Assembly (NCBI RefSeq): GCF_026151205.1 | Contig: NC_087079.1 | Location: 124,001 to 188,000, forward strand | DNA: 64,000 bases | Source: Bolinopsis microptera | Lineage: Eukaryota > Ctenophora > Tentaculata > Lobata > Bolinopsidae | Reading direction: 5' to 3' | Part shown: positions 24,601-34,142 of the stretch, piece by piece | How positions within the stretch are numbered: the stretch's first letter is position 1 | Layout: every line of letters starts with the position of its first letter | Translations under genes and position numbers: made by a program | Notes under the pieces: generated by a model | Seen by the model: only the letters and a program-made list of their open reading frames with translations | The model's database searches: none | Told to the model about the DNA's origin: nothing

Positions 24601-27600
24601 ACTCTGGAGTGCCTCAAGGAAGTATATTAGGACCAATTCTATTCAGCATTTTTATCAATGACCTGCCTAATGCATGCCTATATTCTAAACCTTATCTATT
24701 TGCTGATGACGGTGCATTATATTTTGACAATATATCTAGAGGAAACTATGGTAACATCAAACAAGAGTTGAAATTAGTTATCAGATGGCTTCAGGCTAAT
24801 AAACTATCCCTGAATAATGAAAAAACAAAACTAATGATCCTTGACTCTAAGCCTAACCTTGATGCCATCCTTGTTGAATTTGTGATGACCTTACTTTGAT
24901 AATCTGTGAAACTAAATCCCATAAGTACCTTGGACTTATAGTTGACAGCAGATTGACATTTAATGAACATATTGATTACATTAAGAAAAAGATATCCAAA
25001 AGAATTGGTGCTATGTATAGATCAAAAAAACTTCTCCCTCTTAAGTTCAGGAAGATGTTTGCTAATGCACTTATGTTGCCACATTTTGACTACTTAGACA
25101 CCATCTGGTCAAGAACATATAAAAAACGACTAGGAGAGTTAGATATCATGTACAAAAAGGTTGCTAAAATAGCCCTAGATGTAAACATCAGAGAGAGGTC
25201 GGTTAATGTATACAAAAATATGGGATGGCTTCCTCTCCATTTGAGACGACAGGTTCATCTTAGCTCATATATGTACCGTATAATCAATGAAACATGTCCA
25301 AAGCATTTTATCAGGAAATTCTCGTATATTTCTGGTGGATCACGTGAGGCAGAAAACTGCAATCTTTATACTCCTAAATCAAGATCTCACAAGGAGTTTA
25401 ACTATCTAGGAACTAAGGCCTGGAACATATTACCAAAGTCCCTTAGAGAGTGTGACGACGTTAAGAAATTTTCTAAGTTATACAAAGAAACTCTTATGAA
25501 TATGGTGCTAACTGATGAGAATTACCAAGGGGATAACTCTTACGATAAATTCATGATCCCACCCAACACTAGCCAATGTATCTAGGCAGTTATGTTATTT
25601 CAGTTAAGTTATCTCAGTACATAAGTGAATCCAATCCAGCCCCTGCAATCAAAGTATTTCCATGCCTATTAAGCTATTACAGGAAATTAGGAACATCAGT
25701 GGAAAGGTGCACTGTCAATCATTATTGCTCCATACCTCCAGTCCTCCTGTTATGTGCAATTCTCACTGCTATGTATGCTCCTCATTTGTATCAATTATAT
25801 TGATGCTACATTGTTATAGAATATGAAATAATTTTCAACCGGTTTAATTTATTAACTTAGTGTAAATAGCAAGTTTGACAAAGGGATTACGTTTATTTTA
25901 CGCGGAGTTCGTTTAAGTTTAGTATTGTAAATAGTTAATTTGACGAAGGGAATACGTCTATTTTACCCTGAGTTATGTTTTAGTTCAATCTTGACACAAT
26001 TTTGAAATCATAATTTAATTATTTTATATATTATATGTATTGTCCATAACTAGGGTGGCCTGCTAACAGAACCATGATCTGCCTTGATTCATCCTTCAGC
26101 ACAGAGAAAAGCTCCTTTTTTTATACATTATGATTACAGAGGATCTGATATTTAGATATATATTGCTGTGCTGTAAAAATTGACTTTATTTATTTATTTA
26201 TTTATTTAGGGTGGCGCCAAATCGTCGTTTAAATGTGGGACAACTTTGAAAAATTTAACTGCAGTACTAGCAAAACGTTTCGATCTAGAAACACACTTTT
26301 TAAAAGATTTTACCAGTTTATCCTCTAAAATCACCTAATTTGTCCAATTTTACGTTTCTACTCTAAGAGGGGGAGGGGCGTTAACAGGGAGGCGCTTTTT
26401 CAGCGGGGGGCGCCAAAATGCAACGTTACTGCACTGGTTTTGACTGAATTTTTCTTGAATGATCGTCTATAAATATCACTGAGGATGGCACAAGACACGT
26501 TTGAGGTACTGGAAGTCAATACCTCAGTGCAGTGTGCGGTGTGTGTTCGATAAATAAAGTTCAACTTACTTAATCCCCTGAGTGGTCGACGGCAATGCAG
26601 CTTCAGCGACTTGTACAGTATCATGATTTGCATCGTATTTAATGCTCACTCCTTGAGCTGTTGAAGGGTCGAACAGAAATCCCTCAACTTTAGATCCGGA
26701 TCGCATAAATCCCGCAAACTTCATACTGGGCCTAAAAGAGGAAATAGCTGTGATACAGTGCAATTATTATGTTTACTAGTCTATAATCTGTTACATCAAA
26801 AAAAGGGGGGAAAAATCAAATGAATTTAAGACATCAGTTGATAGAACAGAATCTAAATTTGTAATAATTTACTCACGAGATATCGATAGGAGAAGAGCCA
26901 ATGTTATCATTTTTGCCCCAGTAAACATTGTTACGAGTGACCCTTATCATCTTTTCATACGACAGGGAGGCGTAGAAGAGGAGACCATCTTCTTCGTGGT
27001 GTGGTGTATCCAGTGTTAACATTCCTGGAGGAGAATATACATGATTTAAATTTAATTTGTTTTCAACAAAATGAACTACAGTGTTTTTAGAATCTTGATA
27101 TTATCCTTTTAAAAGTAATGTCAACTCACTGTCATAATACAAAGTAACACTTGTGCCACGTCGACAGTAGTCACATCTATGCAGTAAACGCTTGACTATT
27201 GTTGCAGGCAGGCTCATCAAATAGAATAGATGAGTTTTTACTGCCACATTCGAAACAAATCTATTTCATTTATGTCTGTACCCGAATGCCTACCTGTTAA
27301 GATATCCCAATGTCTGTACCGGTTGGTACTGTGGTATGTTACCACCTCCTCTCCGCATATCACAGGATCCACCGTCACTGTGTCCTCCTCATTGAACTTG
27401 CGTCTCCACATGATGGCACCAGTTTTTGGGTGCAGTGCTGCAAGGATGTTCTTCTTGGTAATCACTACAATAGCACGGGAGTCTGCAATGCGGTGCTCCA
27501 CTGCTCCCACATATCGCTGGTGCCTGAATAGAGTTGAATTTTAGATATGTACTATACAATCTAGATCCAGATACTTTCAGTGACTTAAATTATTTCTCGA

Positions 27601-27732
27601 CAGTAGAACATTCAGGATTTTAAAATAGAAAAATTAATTAACTAACCAGTCATAGAGCCCAATCTGATCCTCGTAGATAGATTGTACAACGGCTATTAGG
27701 ACCAGAACTAGAAGGACAGTCCTTTTGAACAT
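3653..27732 (-). CDS. EMC1: EMC1, ER membrane protein complex subunit 1 (complete, about 20 exons)
   Basis: EMC1 is the large subunit of the ER membrane complex that inserts tail-anchored and multipass proteins; it has a lumenal beta-propeller and one C-terminal membrane segment. The start at 27732 gives a hydrophobic signal peptide, then [17 protein letters not shown]. Exons, exact where splice signals were read: 27647-27732, 27294-27523, 26877-27024, 26570-26731, 17330-17433, 17105-17232, 10642-10828, about 10405-10521, 10070-10191, and approximately 9733-9883, 9422-9530, 9206-9291, 8953-9021, 8603-8706, 8050-8144, 7632-7819, 6852-6987, 6469-6634, then 6219-6311 and 3653-3796. Diagnostic family segments: [67 protein letters not shown] and the last exon [19 protein letters not shown], which is the membrane anchor. 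Two introns are very long: 17434-26569 hosts a satellite and a LINE, and 10829-17104 hosts another gene. Identity is secure; some inner exon edges are approximate. Confidence 0.93.
4410..5134 (+). CDS. putative secreted protein nested in the last EMC1 intron (partial)
   Basis: A short first exon (4410-4488) encodes a signal-peptide-like start, [20 protein letters not shown], and ends at a good donor (G|GTGAGC). A second exon of about 168 codons (probably 4631-5134, acceptor AAAG|GA in phase) ends at ACAG|GTAAAA, so the gene continues beyond 5134; I could not place the next exon. The body is rich in beta-prone segments with scattered cysteines ([36 protein letters not shown]). I do not recognise the family; it could be a lectin-like or other extracellular beta-sandwich domain. 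It lies on the opposite strand inside EMC1, between the penultimate and last exons. Confidence 0.55.
5135..6218. other. rest of the last EMC1 intron
   Basis: Possible downstream exon(s) of the nested secreted-protein gene fall here, but no frame gave a convincing match to its donor phase. No repeat structure stands out. Confidence 0.35.
7851..7866. repeat. poly-G tract in an EMC1 intron
   Basis: Sixteen G in a row about 30 bp from an EMC1 exon edge. The length is likely variable or prone to assembly error. Confidence 0.9.
8709..8785. repeat. AGTTAATT short tandem repeat next to an EMC1 exon
   Basis: Degenerate repeats of TTAATTAG start within a few bases of the acceptor side of the EMC1 exon at about 8603-8706. 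Confidence 0.75.
10172..10274. repeat. 64-bp-spaced duplication copying an EMC1 3' splice site
   Basis: A 39-bp segment beginning CAGTAAAGTAGCCGATACAA occurs at 10172-10210 and again at 10236-10274. On the minus strand it contains the acceptor CTATCCCAG plus the first 20 or so bases of the exon 10070-10191, so a decoy acceptor with partial exon lies 64 bp upstream of the real one. Confidence 0.85.
11830..11897 (-). repeat. short inverted copy of the LINE A 5' end
   Basis: Sequence including TTTGTTATATAGTAGTGTTG is the reverse complement of 20010-20054, the 5' leader of LINE A. It is a small relic in the same EMC1 gene. The rest of 10829-13302 is intron in which I see no exon. Confidence 0.6.
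13303..16712 (+). CDS. SRCR / ephrin-receptor-like single-pass receptor with tyrosine-rich tail
   Basis: Eight exons join in phase: 13303-13440, 13623-13812, 14718-14925, 15090-15293, 15430-15593, 15771-15893, 16065-16194 and 16373-16712, giving 498 codons plus stop. Order of parts: signal peptide ([16 protein letters not shown]), one SRCR-like domain ([20 protein letters not shown], then [17 protein letters not shown]), a run of cysteine-rich ephrin-receptor/TNFR-like repeats ([51 protein letters not shown]), one membrane helix ([19 protein letters not shown]) and a basic stop-transfer RNRRR. The cytoplasmic tail of about 110 residues has repeated Tyr motifs: YEEP, YERP, YDDP, YVEP, YVQS, YVQA, YDNI. 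pYxxP motifs are typical SH2 docking sites, so I infer a phosphotyrosine-signalling surface receptor, perhaps in immunity or recognition. There is no kinase domain. The gene is wholly inside an EMC1 intron on the opposite strand. Confidence 0.85.
13893..14717. repeat. about 63-bp minisatellite ending at the acceptor of SRCR-receptor exon 3
   Basis: Roughly 13 units of about 63-64 bp, each with two half-units (one with GTAGCCCTGAATAACC, the other with GCGCCGAATAACCC). Each unit contains CTCTCTCCCCAG|AT or a close variant. The last copy of that motif, at 14708-14717, is the real 3' splice site of exon 14718-14925, so the acceptor is part of the repeat unit. An apparent long minus-strand open frame over the array is a by-product of the repeat. 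Confidence 0.92.
15905..15957. repeat. 11-bp tandem repeat just after a donor site
   Basis: About five copies of AACACCTTAGT start about 12 bp after the donor that follows exon 15771-15893. Confidence 0.85.
16886..16891 (+). terminator. polyadenylation signal AATAAA of the SRCR receptor gene
   Basis: A canonical hexamer 170 bp after the stop codon, on the coding strand and before the next EMC1 exon. It would let the nested gene end inside its host intron. Confidence 0.6.
17850..19277. repeat. 171-bp satellite array with three-monomer higher-order period
   Basis: The marker GCCGGATTCTTGAATAACGG recurs at 17871, 18042, 18213, 18384, 18555, 18726, 18897, 19068 and 19239, exactly 171 bp apart. 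Monomers differ at two diagnostic places (AAAATTTTATTGATA, AAAATTGTATTAATA or AAAATTGTATTGATA; TACAGTC or TACGGTC). After a diverged first monomer these types cycle in threes, giving a 513-bp higher-order unit. The array lies in the large EMC1 intron. Confidence 0.95.
19500..19955. repeat. about 320-bp intronic repeat (two copies), target of the outer MITE
   Basis: The block with TATATCCGG...AACTTTGATGG and TTTCAGATTTCAGCTTTCCG occurs at about 19520-19830 and again from 19838. The second copy is cut at 19955 by a hAT MITE and resumes at 26437 (TGACTGAATTTTTC...). The intact first copy (19616-19640) shows the pre-insertion sequence. Confidence 0.75.
20232..22406 (+). pseudogene. LINE A ORF1: AlkB-like dioxygenase plus SGNH hydrolase, disrupted
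   Basis: Residues 1-230 are a low-complexity, partly coiled, acidic region. Residues about 250-392 form an AlkB-like 2OG-Fe(II) dioxygenase: N-x-Y at 301-303, HxD at H313/D315, distal H371, and R383-x5-R389 for 2-oxoglutarate. From about 436 comes an SGNH/GDSL-hydrolase-like domain ([18 protein letters not shown]) that is cut by a frameshift at 21735-21740 and continues in another frame with block V ([10 protein letters not shown]). A hAT MITE at 22069-22358 interrupts the last 16 or so codons; the frame resumes to TGA at 22404-22406. SGNH domains are known in CR1 ORF1 proteins; the AlkB domain is the unusual part. There is no PHD finger here, unlike LINE C. Confidence 0.85.
22069..22358. mobile_element. 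hAT-type MITE inserted in LINE A ORF1 (inner copy)
   Basis: 290 bp with terminal inverted repeats CAGTGGCGTAAC and GTTACGCCACTG and a perfect 8-bp target-site duplication ATTCGACT (22061-22068, 22359-22366). GC-rich ends (GGCGCCCCCCTG blocks) enclose an AT-rich centre. It is the same family as the outer MITE, in the opposite orientation. No coding capacity. Confidence 0.95.
22566..25585 (+). pseudogene. LINE A ORF2: endonuclease plus reverse transcriptase, broken
   Basis: The N-terminus has an APE-type endonuclease ([29 protein letters not shown]). It is followed by the RT ([45 protein letters not shown]) and a C-terminal tail ending ...SQCI. A TAA at 24345-24347 replaces a codon after YGFR, and a frameshift near 24890-24900 separates the thumb and C-terminal part. 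RT motifs place it with CR1/L2/Jockey-like LINEs. Confidence 0.9.
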
Positions 27733-28369
27733 CCTAAGAAAAGCTCGAGATAAATAATAAATCTGAGTGAGAGGTTAAATCCTATATTTTCTGTTTAAAT
27801 GATTTAAAGCAAAAGACTGACATTAAAAAACTCTGGCTAAAATTATTAACTAATGCTAAAAATATGTTTCATCAATGTGTTGTCTAAAAAAAATCAGAGA
27901 AGGATTGTGACTATTTGTTCTAGCAACACTTTTTTAAATATACATTAGCTTTTATGAAAAACATCTTGAAAAATCTACAGGATGAAGAAAGGTGACCAGT
28001 AACTCTGTTCATGTTGGTCTTGTAAAATTACTCATGTAATAAATATTGCCTTGACATGATTAATTTGAGTAGGCCAGGACTTCAATCTTACTATATTATT
28101 TTTGGATTCGCCCTGCAAAAAATGTAACTGAGAGCCACTCTCCCGGCCCTGGCAAGCCATAGATCTTTCTGGTTAATGATTTTGTTGTACAATCAACATC
28201 TAAAGGGACTGGTCAAAAACCCCAATTAAAGGGAAGCTCAAAAAGGTCTACTTAAAAGTCAGTGACATGGAACAAATTATAACGTTCAAGAATATAAATC
28301 TACTAATTGTGGGTATATTAAAGTATATTAAAATGTAGGTTTTTTTTCCGATTTTGACCCGGGGATATA
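27733..28369. other. EMC1 upstream region
   Basis: AT-rich sequence before the EMC1 start codon. The EMC1 promoter and 5' UTR should lie here, but no specific promoter motif is convincing. Confidence 0.35.
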
Positions 28370-29355
28370 CAGGGTGGGCCAAAAGTCAGAGGGCATACGT
28401 TGGCCTTAATAGCTCCGCCGTGTTTTATATTTGAGAGCTGTTGCTTTGCAGATGGCATACTGTACTTACTGGTTCGAGGATTCTGTCGTCAAAATTTGAA
28501 AATTCGAATATTTTAGACCACGCCCATTCAATATTAAAACACCTACCTTACTCGGGAATATAATGACTGGGATAAAATGGTGGGTTTTGGAAAATTCCGC
28601 CATATTTTTCCCGGTCATTAATTTTCCCAGTCATAAATTAACCCGCTATAATGTTCCCGAGTAATGTAAACTAATAGTAATACATTTTGATGCTTGGTGG
28701 GCTTTGGAAAATTCCGCCATATTTTTCCCGTCATTAATTTTCCCAGTCATAAATTAACCCGCTATAATATTCCCGAGTAAGGTATAGGCCATATTGTTTT
28801 CTCTGAACATGCTGAACGCCTAATTTTTTCAGAGACAGTAGATTATTAAATGTTGCTTATGATCTGAAAACATGAGGCAAAACGGATTAGAAATGACGAA
28901 GTTATCAAGCATTTTCGGCATTGTGACACGACACCGTGACACAACACCTTAATTCGGCACCCTTAACAATTCCCATAACATTTTACGGGTGGTTAATTGG
29001 GTCACCTAATCACGTGATTAGGTAAACCAATCACCTGATCACACGTCATGAATAAACTTGTTATGCTTCATATCTCAGTCATCTGAGAAGCTACAATTCT
29101 TTTTCCAGGACAAACGTATTTCGAATGGCCAAACACAATTCATTAAAATTTAGCTTGATCCGACTATTCAAACTATCAAATAAATGCAAAAATGAACCTT
29201 CATTTGAAAAAAAAAATGAACTCGAATATTTTTCGATTTGACAAATTCCTCGAACCAGTGGTGGTAAGTCATACCAGAAAGAATTGTTTCAAATGGGCAC
29301 TCAGTGACTGAGCTATTAAGGCCAACATATGTCCACTGACTTTTGGCCCACCCTG
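28370..29355. mobile_element. Tc1/mariner-type non-autonomous element, 986 bp
   Basis: Inverted ends of about 46 bp start CAGGGTGGGCCAAAAGTCAG and both contain TTGGCCTTAATAGCTC. The element is flanked by TA on both sides, the Tc1/mariner target duplication. Inside, an approximately 90-bp block (GGAAAATTCCGCCATATTTT...) occurs twice. No transposase frame is present. Confidence 0.88.
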
Positions 29356-29684
29356 TACTTTAACATGGTTGCCCATATTAATTAAGCGAACTAAGGTGGT
29401 CTCAACAAGTATGAGACAAGAAATCAAATTTATAACAATGAAATGCTCATTTTGTGAATTAACTTTCTGTCTTTGACTGTTAATTGGGTTGTGAAAGGAT
29501 AGGCAACAAACGGTACAAGGAATTCGCGGGCCTGAAAGCTTTAGTACACACTAAAACGCTAGTCAAGATGAGTTTTTGGAGACAAGGCTCTTACTTGGAC
29601 CAGATAACAACTGTTGGGAAAGATAAATTGTTGTTTCTAAAGAATGGCAGTTTTGTTGTGACAGAAGGTCGACACTCAATTTTT

Positions 29685-30190
29685 CAGGAGGTGACCGGGA
29701 CATGATTTCAGGCCTGACCAGGACCGGGACCGGGATACAAAATGTGACTTGACCGGGACAAGGACCGGGACCGGGACTGAGATTTAGTGAGATTATCAAT
29801 TTACCGGGACCGGGACCGGGATGAAAAATGGTACTTGACCGGGACCAGGACCGGGATAGCTCAAAATTGCCAATCCCGGTACCGGGAATTCCAGTCAATT
29901 ACTGGTTAATTTGTGATCATAATTTATTACTCAAACTTGTTTAGCAATTTTAAACATTGTTTGGCTCAGAGGATGTTTAAAGATGAAATTCACAATGAAT
30001 GAAAGGAAAAACTTAGAATCACAGTGAATGAAATTATGTTAAAGATCCCGGTCAAAATCCCGGCAATTTTGAGTGATTGACCGGGACCGGGACCGGAATG
30101 AAAAATGTGACTTGACCGGGACCGGGATAGCTCAAAATTGCCAATCCCGGTACCGGGATTCCCGGAACCGGGAATCCCGGTCACCTCCTG
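29685..30190. mobile_element. hAT-type MITE with CCGGGA iterons
   Basis: 506 bp with terminal repeats CAGGAGGTGACCGGGA and TCCCGGTCACCTCCTG and a perfect 8-bp target-site duplication CAATTTTT (29677-29684, 30191-30198). Each half is filled with GACCGGGACCGGGA repeats. The whole is nearly palindromic, with an AT-rich centre (29890-30040). No transposase. Confidence 0.92.
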
Positions 30191-30254
30191 CAATTTTTTT
30201 CATTCAAGGCTATAAAATGCAACTTGGAGGTGAAGGGCTGGTGGAATATTACAT

Positions 30255-33200
30255 ACATGTTACATGGCGAGATCTCCATCCAAAAGGATTAGTCTGCGTC
30301 GACTGCGTCATTACTTTGTATTATACAACTTCGGCGGGTAACATTTCTCCATCCCTTTCGGTCTGCAGCTAATCTTCTCATACAATCAATCGTGAGTCCA
30401 TTACGATCCAATCTCTGCTCAGCATCCTCAATGAATACATCATTTAAGCTCTTCCTAGGCCTGCCTCTTGATCTCTTCCCATGCTTGGGTTTCCATTCAA
30501 GTAAATAGTTGGGCAACCGATCTTCAGGCATTCTACTGACATGTCCAAACCAACGCAGCCGTTTTGTTGTTATTATGTCAGCAAGGGCAGTTATTGATGC
30601 CCTTCTTAAAACATCCTCATTACTTACTCGATGGAACCACCTCACTCTCAGGATTCTTCTTAAGCAGTACTGATGAAAAGACTCCAATCTTCTTGTCTGC
30701 ACTTGAGTCGTGTTCCATATCTCACATCCATAGGTCAGAATGGTAAGAACAGCTGCGATGTAGATTCGCATTTTGTTGTTAATGCTTATGTTCTTATTCT
30801 TCCAAATGTTGTTGAGTTGGTTAAAAGCTCCGGTTGCTTTTCCAATCCTGACACTTATTTCTTTATCAATCTTGCCATCTGATGTAATTTTGGCACCCAA
30901 ATAAGTGAATTGAGTGACCTGCTTTGCAGAGTTTCCATCGACAGTTATATCTATGGTCCTATTCTCTGGGAGTGGGTGCTGCGATGTATCTTTCCCAATG
31001 ACCATGATCTCTGTTTTCTTTGCGTTCATCTTTAAACCCCCAAGTCCACAGTATTTCGCAATATTGTCCGTAGTTTCTTGCAGTCCTTCAACAGTGTCAT
31101 CCATTCCTGCGATGTCATCAGCATAGTCAAGATCAATGACACATTTTTCCGGTTGTCTGGAACTTTGTCTGTACTGAAGTGTAAAACCACGGGATATATT
31201 CTTAAACTTCTCTGCAAGTTCTAATCCCCAGTTAAGTACAAGATTAAAAATAGGGGGCCCTTGCACATCACCTTGTCCAGTCCCCGAATCGACATCAAAC
31301 CATCTTGTCAATTCTCCATTGACACGAACTGCACTTTCAGTTGCTCTAAAGAACGCTTTGAAAACATTGATATATTTTGTCGGAAGACCATAATGTTCAA
31401 AAGCTTTCCAAATAAAGTCACGATTGATTGAATCAAAAGCAGCTTTAAAATCAATAAAGTTTATGTACAAAGGGACGTTGAATTCTATACAATTGTGTAT
31501 TATACAATGAAGTGAGTACAGCTGATCTATACAAGAACGGTTTCTCCTGAAACCACACTGATTCTCTCTGAGTAATTTTTCAAGCCCATTACTCAGTCTT
31601 TTTAACAACACAATTTGGAATAACTTTGATATAGTTGAGCGTAAAGTTATACCTCTGTTATTGTTGCAATATGTGAGGTCCCCTTTCTTTGGGATGATGG
31701 TGATTATTCCTTTTCTCCAATCATTAGGAATATCCTCACTTTTCCACACAGTTTCAAAAAGATCCTTTAACCAAGGCAGAAGTCCAGGAGAACCGTACTT
31801 TAACTGCTCATTTGAAATTTCATCAATTCCAGCACTCTTGTAGTTCTTCAACTTCTTGATAGCTTCCTCAATTTCAAACAAGGACGGTGGTTCATCATCA
31901 TTACTAAGGTATTCAAAAGAAAGTAACTTTTCATCCTGATCCAATATAGAGAAATCCACCGCATTTGCTGCTGGCGTCAAGAGTTCTTCAAAATATTCGG
32001 CCCAGCGATGTGATTGAGCTTCGGGATCTGATATAAGCGTCCCATTCTTATCCCGCACTGCCGCAGATCTGTTTACCCTCTTGTTTGTTAGGGATTTTAT
32101 TTTCTGCCAAACATCTCTTTGTTGACCCTGCTTGGCAGCATCTTCTAATTCCTCAGCTATTCTAACAGCCCAAGCATTATCATCTCTTTTACAGTTCTGC
32201 CTAACAAGACCGTTAATCCGTGAGTACTTAGCACGGTTCTCAGCAGTACTGGGTTTCTTTTTAATCTCCCCTCGTTCTTTTAGGAGATTCTTAGTATCCC
32301 TTGAGAGATGTTCTGTTCTCTTTTTCCGGCCCCTTTCACCCAGAACTTCAAATGAAACATCAGTTATTATATCTCTTAAATTTTGCCACTGTTCTTCTAA
32401 AGGAGAGTTTTCATGCTCCTGATCGTTGTTATAGTACTCTTCAGCTATTCTGTTACTATATTCCTGGCTCTTAGATCTATCACGCAGGTGCTCTAAAGCA
32501 GGCTGTCTTACACGCTTCTTTCTTTTCTGAGGACACTTAAGTTTAATAGATACATATCCTCTAACCAGATAGTGAGTAGTATTTATATCTGCTCCTCTCA
32601 TGCTCCTGACATCAAGCAAAGAATGGCTCCATCTCGTCGAAATACACATATGGTCAATTTGAGTGACGGTGTTACCATTTGGGGATCTCCATGTTGTCTT
32701 GTGGATATCCTTGTGTTCAAAGAGTGTGCCTCCAATCGTCAGCTGGTGCATAGTACAGAAATCTAGCATCCGTTTTCCGTTATCATTTGATTCTGTGTGA
32801 TATGAGTGTTTTCCTATAACACCAGGGTGAGCATCAGTATCCCTTCTAACACAAGCATTAAAATCTCCTAAAACTATTTTTATATCATGAGCAGGTAGTC
32901 CCGATTGAACATCATTCAATTCCTTGTAGAAAGAGTCTTTTAAACTGATTTCTGCATCCTCAGTTGGAGCATACACAACTGTAACACTAATGTTGATGTG
33001 TTTGCTATGTAAACGGGCAGTCATAACCCGTCCTGATACAGGGGTGTATGATATGAGAGTATTCTTCATCTTTTTGGAAAGAACAACACCAACTCCTTCT
33101 CTCCGTACTCCATCGCTCCTGCCAGAATAAACCAAAACAGCACCATTGCTCAAAGTCTGAGTTCCTGATCCAGCCATATGTGTTTCAGTTACCCCAAGGA

Positions 33201-33640
33201 GCTCTAGTCCATAATCATCAACACCTTTTCCTAATTGATAATCTTACTGGAATTACTGACAAGAGAAGTAACATTCCATGTACTGATACAGAGAGGATTC
33301 TTTACAATATTTACAGGATTAGACATACTTGACTGTCTGTTTACAAATGACAAATCTGATGAAGGAATTCTGTATTTACAGTGTTTACGTCGGCTCTTAC
33401 GGGAGTTGCAAACAGACATCAAGCTACTAGGGTCCTTTCGGCTTTGCCTAGTTGCCGTCATCACTCCACCTGCGCCTCCACGTATAATACTATTGAATGA
33501 CACTGTAGACGTTTCTGTAGCGGTTTGATTTAAGGTGGATGGTTTGCCGGACCTTCGCACCCGATCCAGAGGCAGCACCGACATCAAGAAGTTAGCGCTC
33601 CGTCCAGACACCAGCAAGCTGGTGGTTAGGTTCGATACGT
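30255..33640 (-). mobile_element. LINE D, RTE-like non-LTR retrotransposon, 5' incomplete
   Basis: One long frame with endonuclease and reverse transcriptase. The terminal RWFGHVSRMPEDRLP...GRPRK segment is typical of RTE-related elements. Flanking blocks of about 50 bp with ATAAAATGCAACTT at 30200-30250 and 34036-34087 are similar to each other. They may be an aged target duplication or a repeated flank. Confidence 0.8.
30289..33617 (-). pseudogene. LINE D endonuclease-reverse transcriptase polyprotein, one frameshift
   Basis: The upstream frame (33617-33231) ends ISTWNVTSLV, the first endonuclease motif. A frameshift near 33235-33240 separates it from the main 962-codon frame (33177-30289), whose in-frame sequence continues upstream as GLELLGVTETHM. 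Endonuclease motifs: VTETH, LGDFNACV, TQIDHM, TTHYLV. RT motifs: NRGITLRSTISKLFQ, FIDFKAAFDSINRD, GTGQGDVQGPPIF, LDYADD. A single apparent frameshift makes this a fairly young copy. Confidence 0.88.
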
Positions 33641-33892
33641 TAAATTAAAGCATGAAGAGCTTCTGAAGCCCATAGGGAATCAAAATTAAACCGTAAGTGA
33701 TCATGTCAGAGACAAGATCACCAAGCAAATGCTCGATTACACAGGGCAACCAAGACTTGGACAAAATGGTGAACCGTGAGTGACACACAGATGACCCTGC
33801 CACAAGACAGCATCACCGAGCACCACCCAGCAATTGCATCCTCTCGCCACCAATATTATGGGCTTTGTATCAATGGTTATAATAATTAAAAT

Positions 33893-34018
33893 AAAGTTAA
33901 ACTATTTGCTGATGACCTTAAATTAATCGGCAATGCTGCCATTGCGAAAGAGCGAACAAATCTTCTGTTTGTAACGATTTTGTAGAGCCAATCCGAGATA
34001 TCGTGCTGAACAAAAAGT
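33893..34018. pseudogene. chimeric relic: RT fragment joined to a GPCR last-exon fragment
   Basis: On the plus strand 33896-33950 reads KLFADDLKLIGNAA, an RT active-site fragment. It runs directly into about 70 bp that, on the minus strand, encodes LFVQHDISDWLYKIVTNRRF, a near copy of TM7/helix 8 of the GPCR last exon at 51550-51756. It may come from a GPCR paralogue or a transduced segment. A nearby block with ATGGGCTTTGTATCAATGG is also duplicated at 33846 and 34083. Confidence 0.6.
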
Positions 34019-34142
34019 GAAACAAATTTTTTGTCATTCAAGGATATAAAATGCAACTTGAAGTTGAAGGGCTGGTGAAATATTATGGGCTTTGTATCAA
34101 TGGTTATAATAATTAAAATAAAAAATAAAGTTAAACTATATA

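Larger units (their letters stand above)
20008..26207 (+). mobile_element. LINE A, CR1/L2-like non-LTR retrotransposon, near full length, decayed
   Basis: About 6.2 kb inserted in a hAT MITE. It has a 5' leader, ORF1 (20232-22406), ORF2 (22566-25585) and a 3' end in a (TTTA)n microsatellite (26185-26207), typical of CR1/L2 elements. ORF1 is split by a frameshift and a 290-bp MITE, and ORF2 by a nonsense codon and a frameshift, so this copy is inactive. Confidence 0.88.
19956..26436. mobile_element. hAT-type MITE split by LINE A (outer copy)
   Basis: Its ends are CAGTGGCGTA (19956) and a degenerate ACTGCACTG (26436). It is flanked by GTTTTAAC and GTTTTGAC, an 8-bp target-site duplication with one mismatch, as expected for hAT transposition. 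Its interior (GGGCCCCGCTGACCCCGCTG, then GGCGCCAAATCGTCGTTT) matches the second copy at 22069-22358. The two halves (19956-20007 and about 26208-26436) are separated by LINE A. Confidence 0.8.

Noticed and set aside
27230-27544. 104-codon plus-strand frame
   Set aside because: It is antisense to EMC1 exon 2, whose minus-strand reading matches the family.
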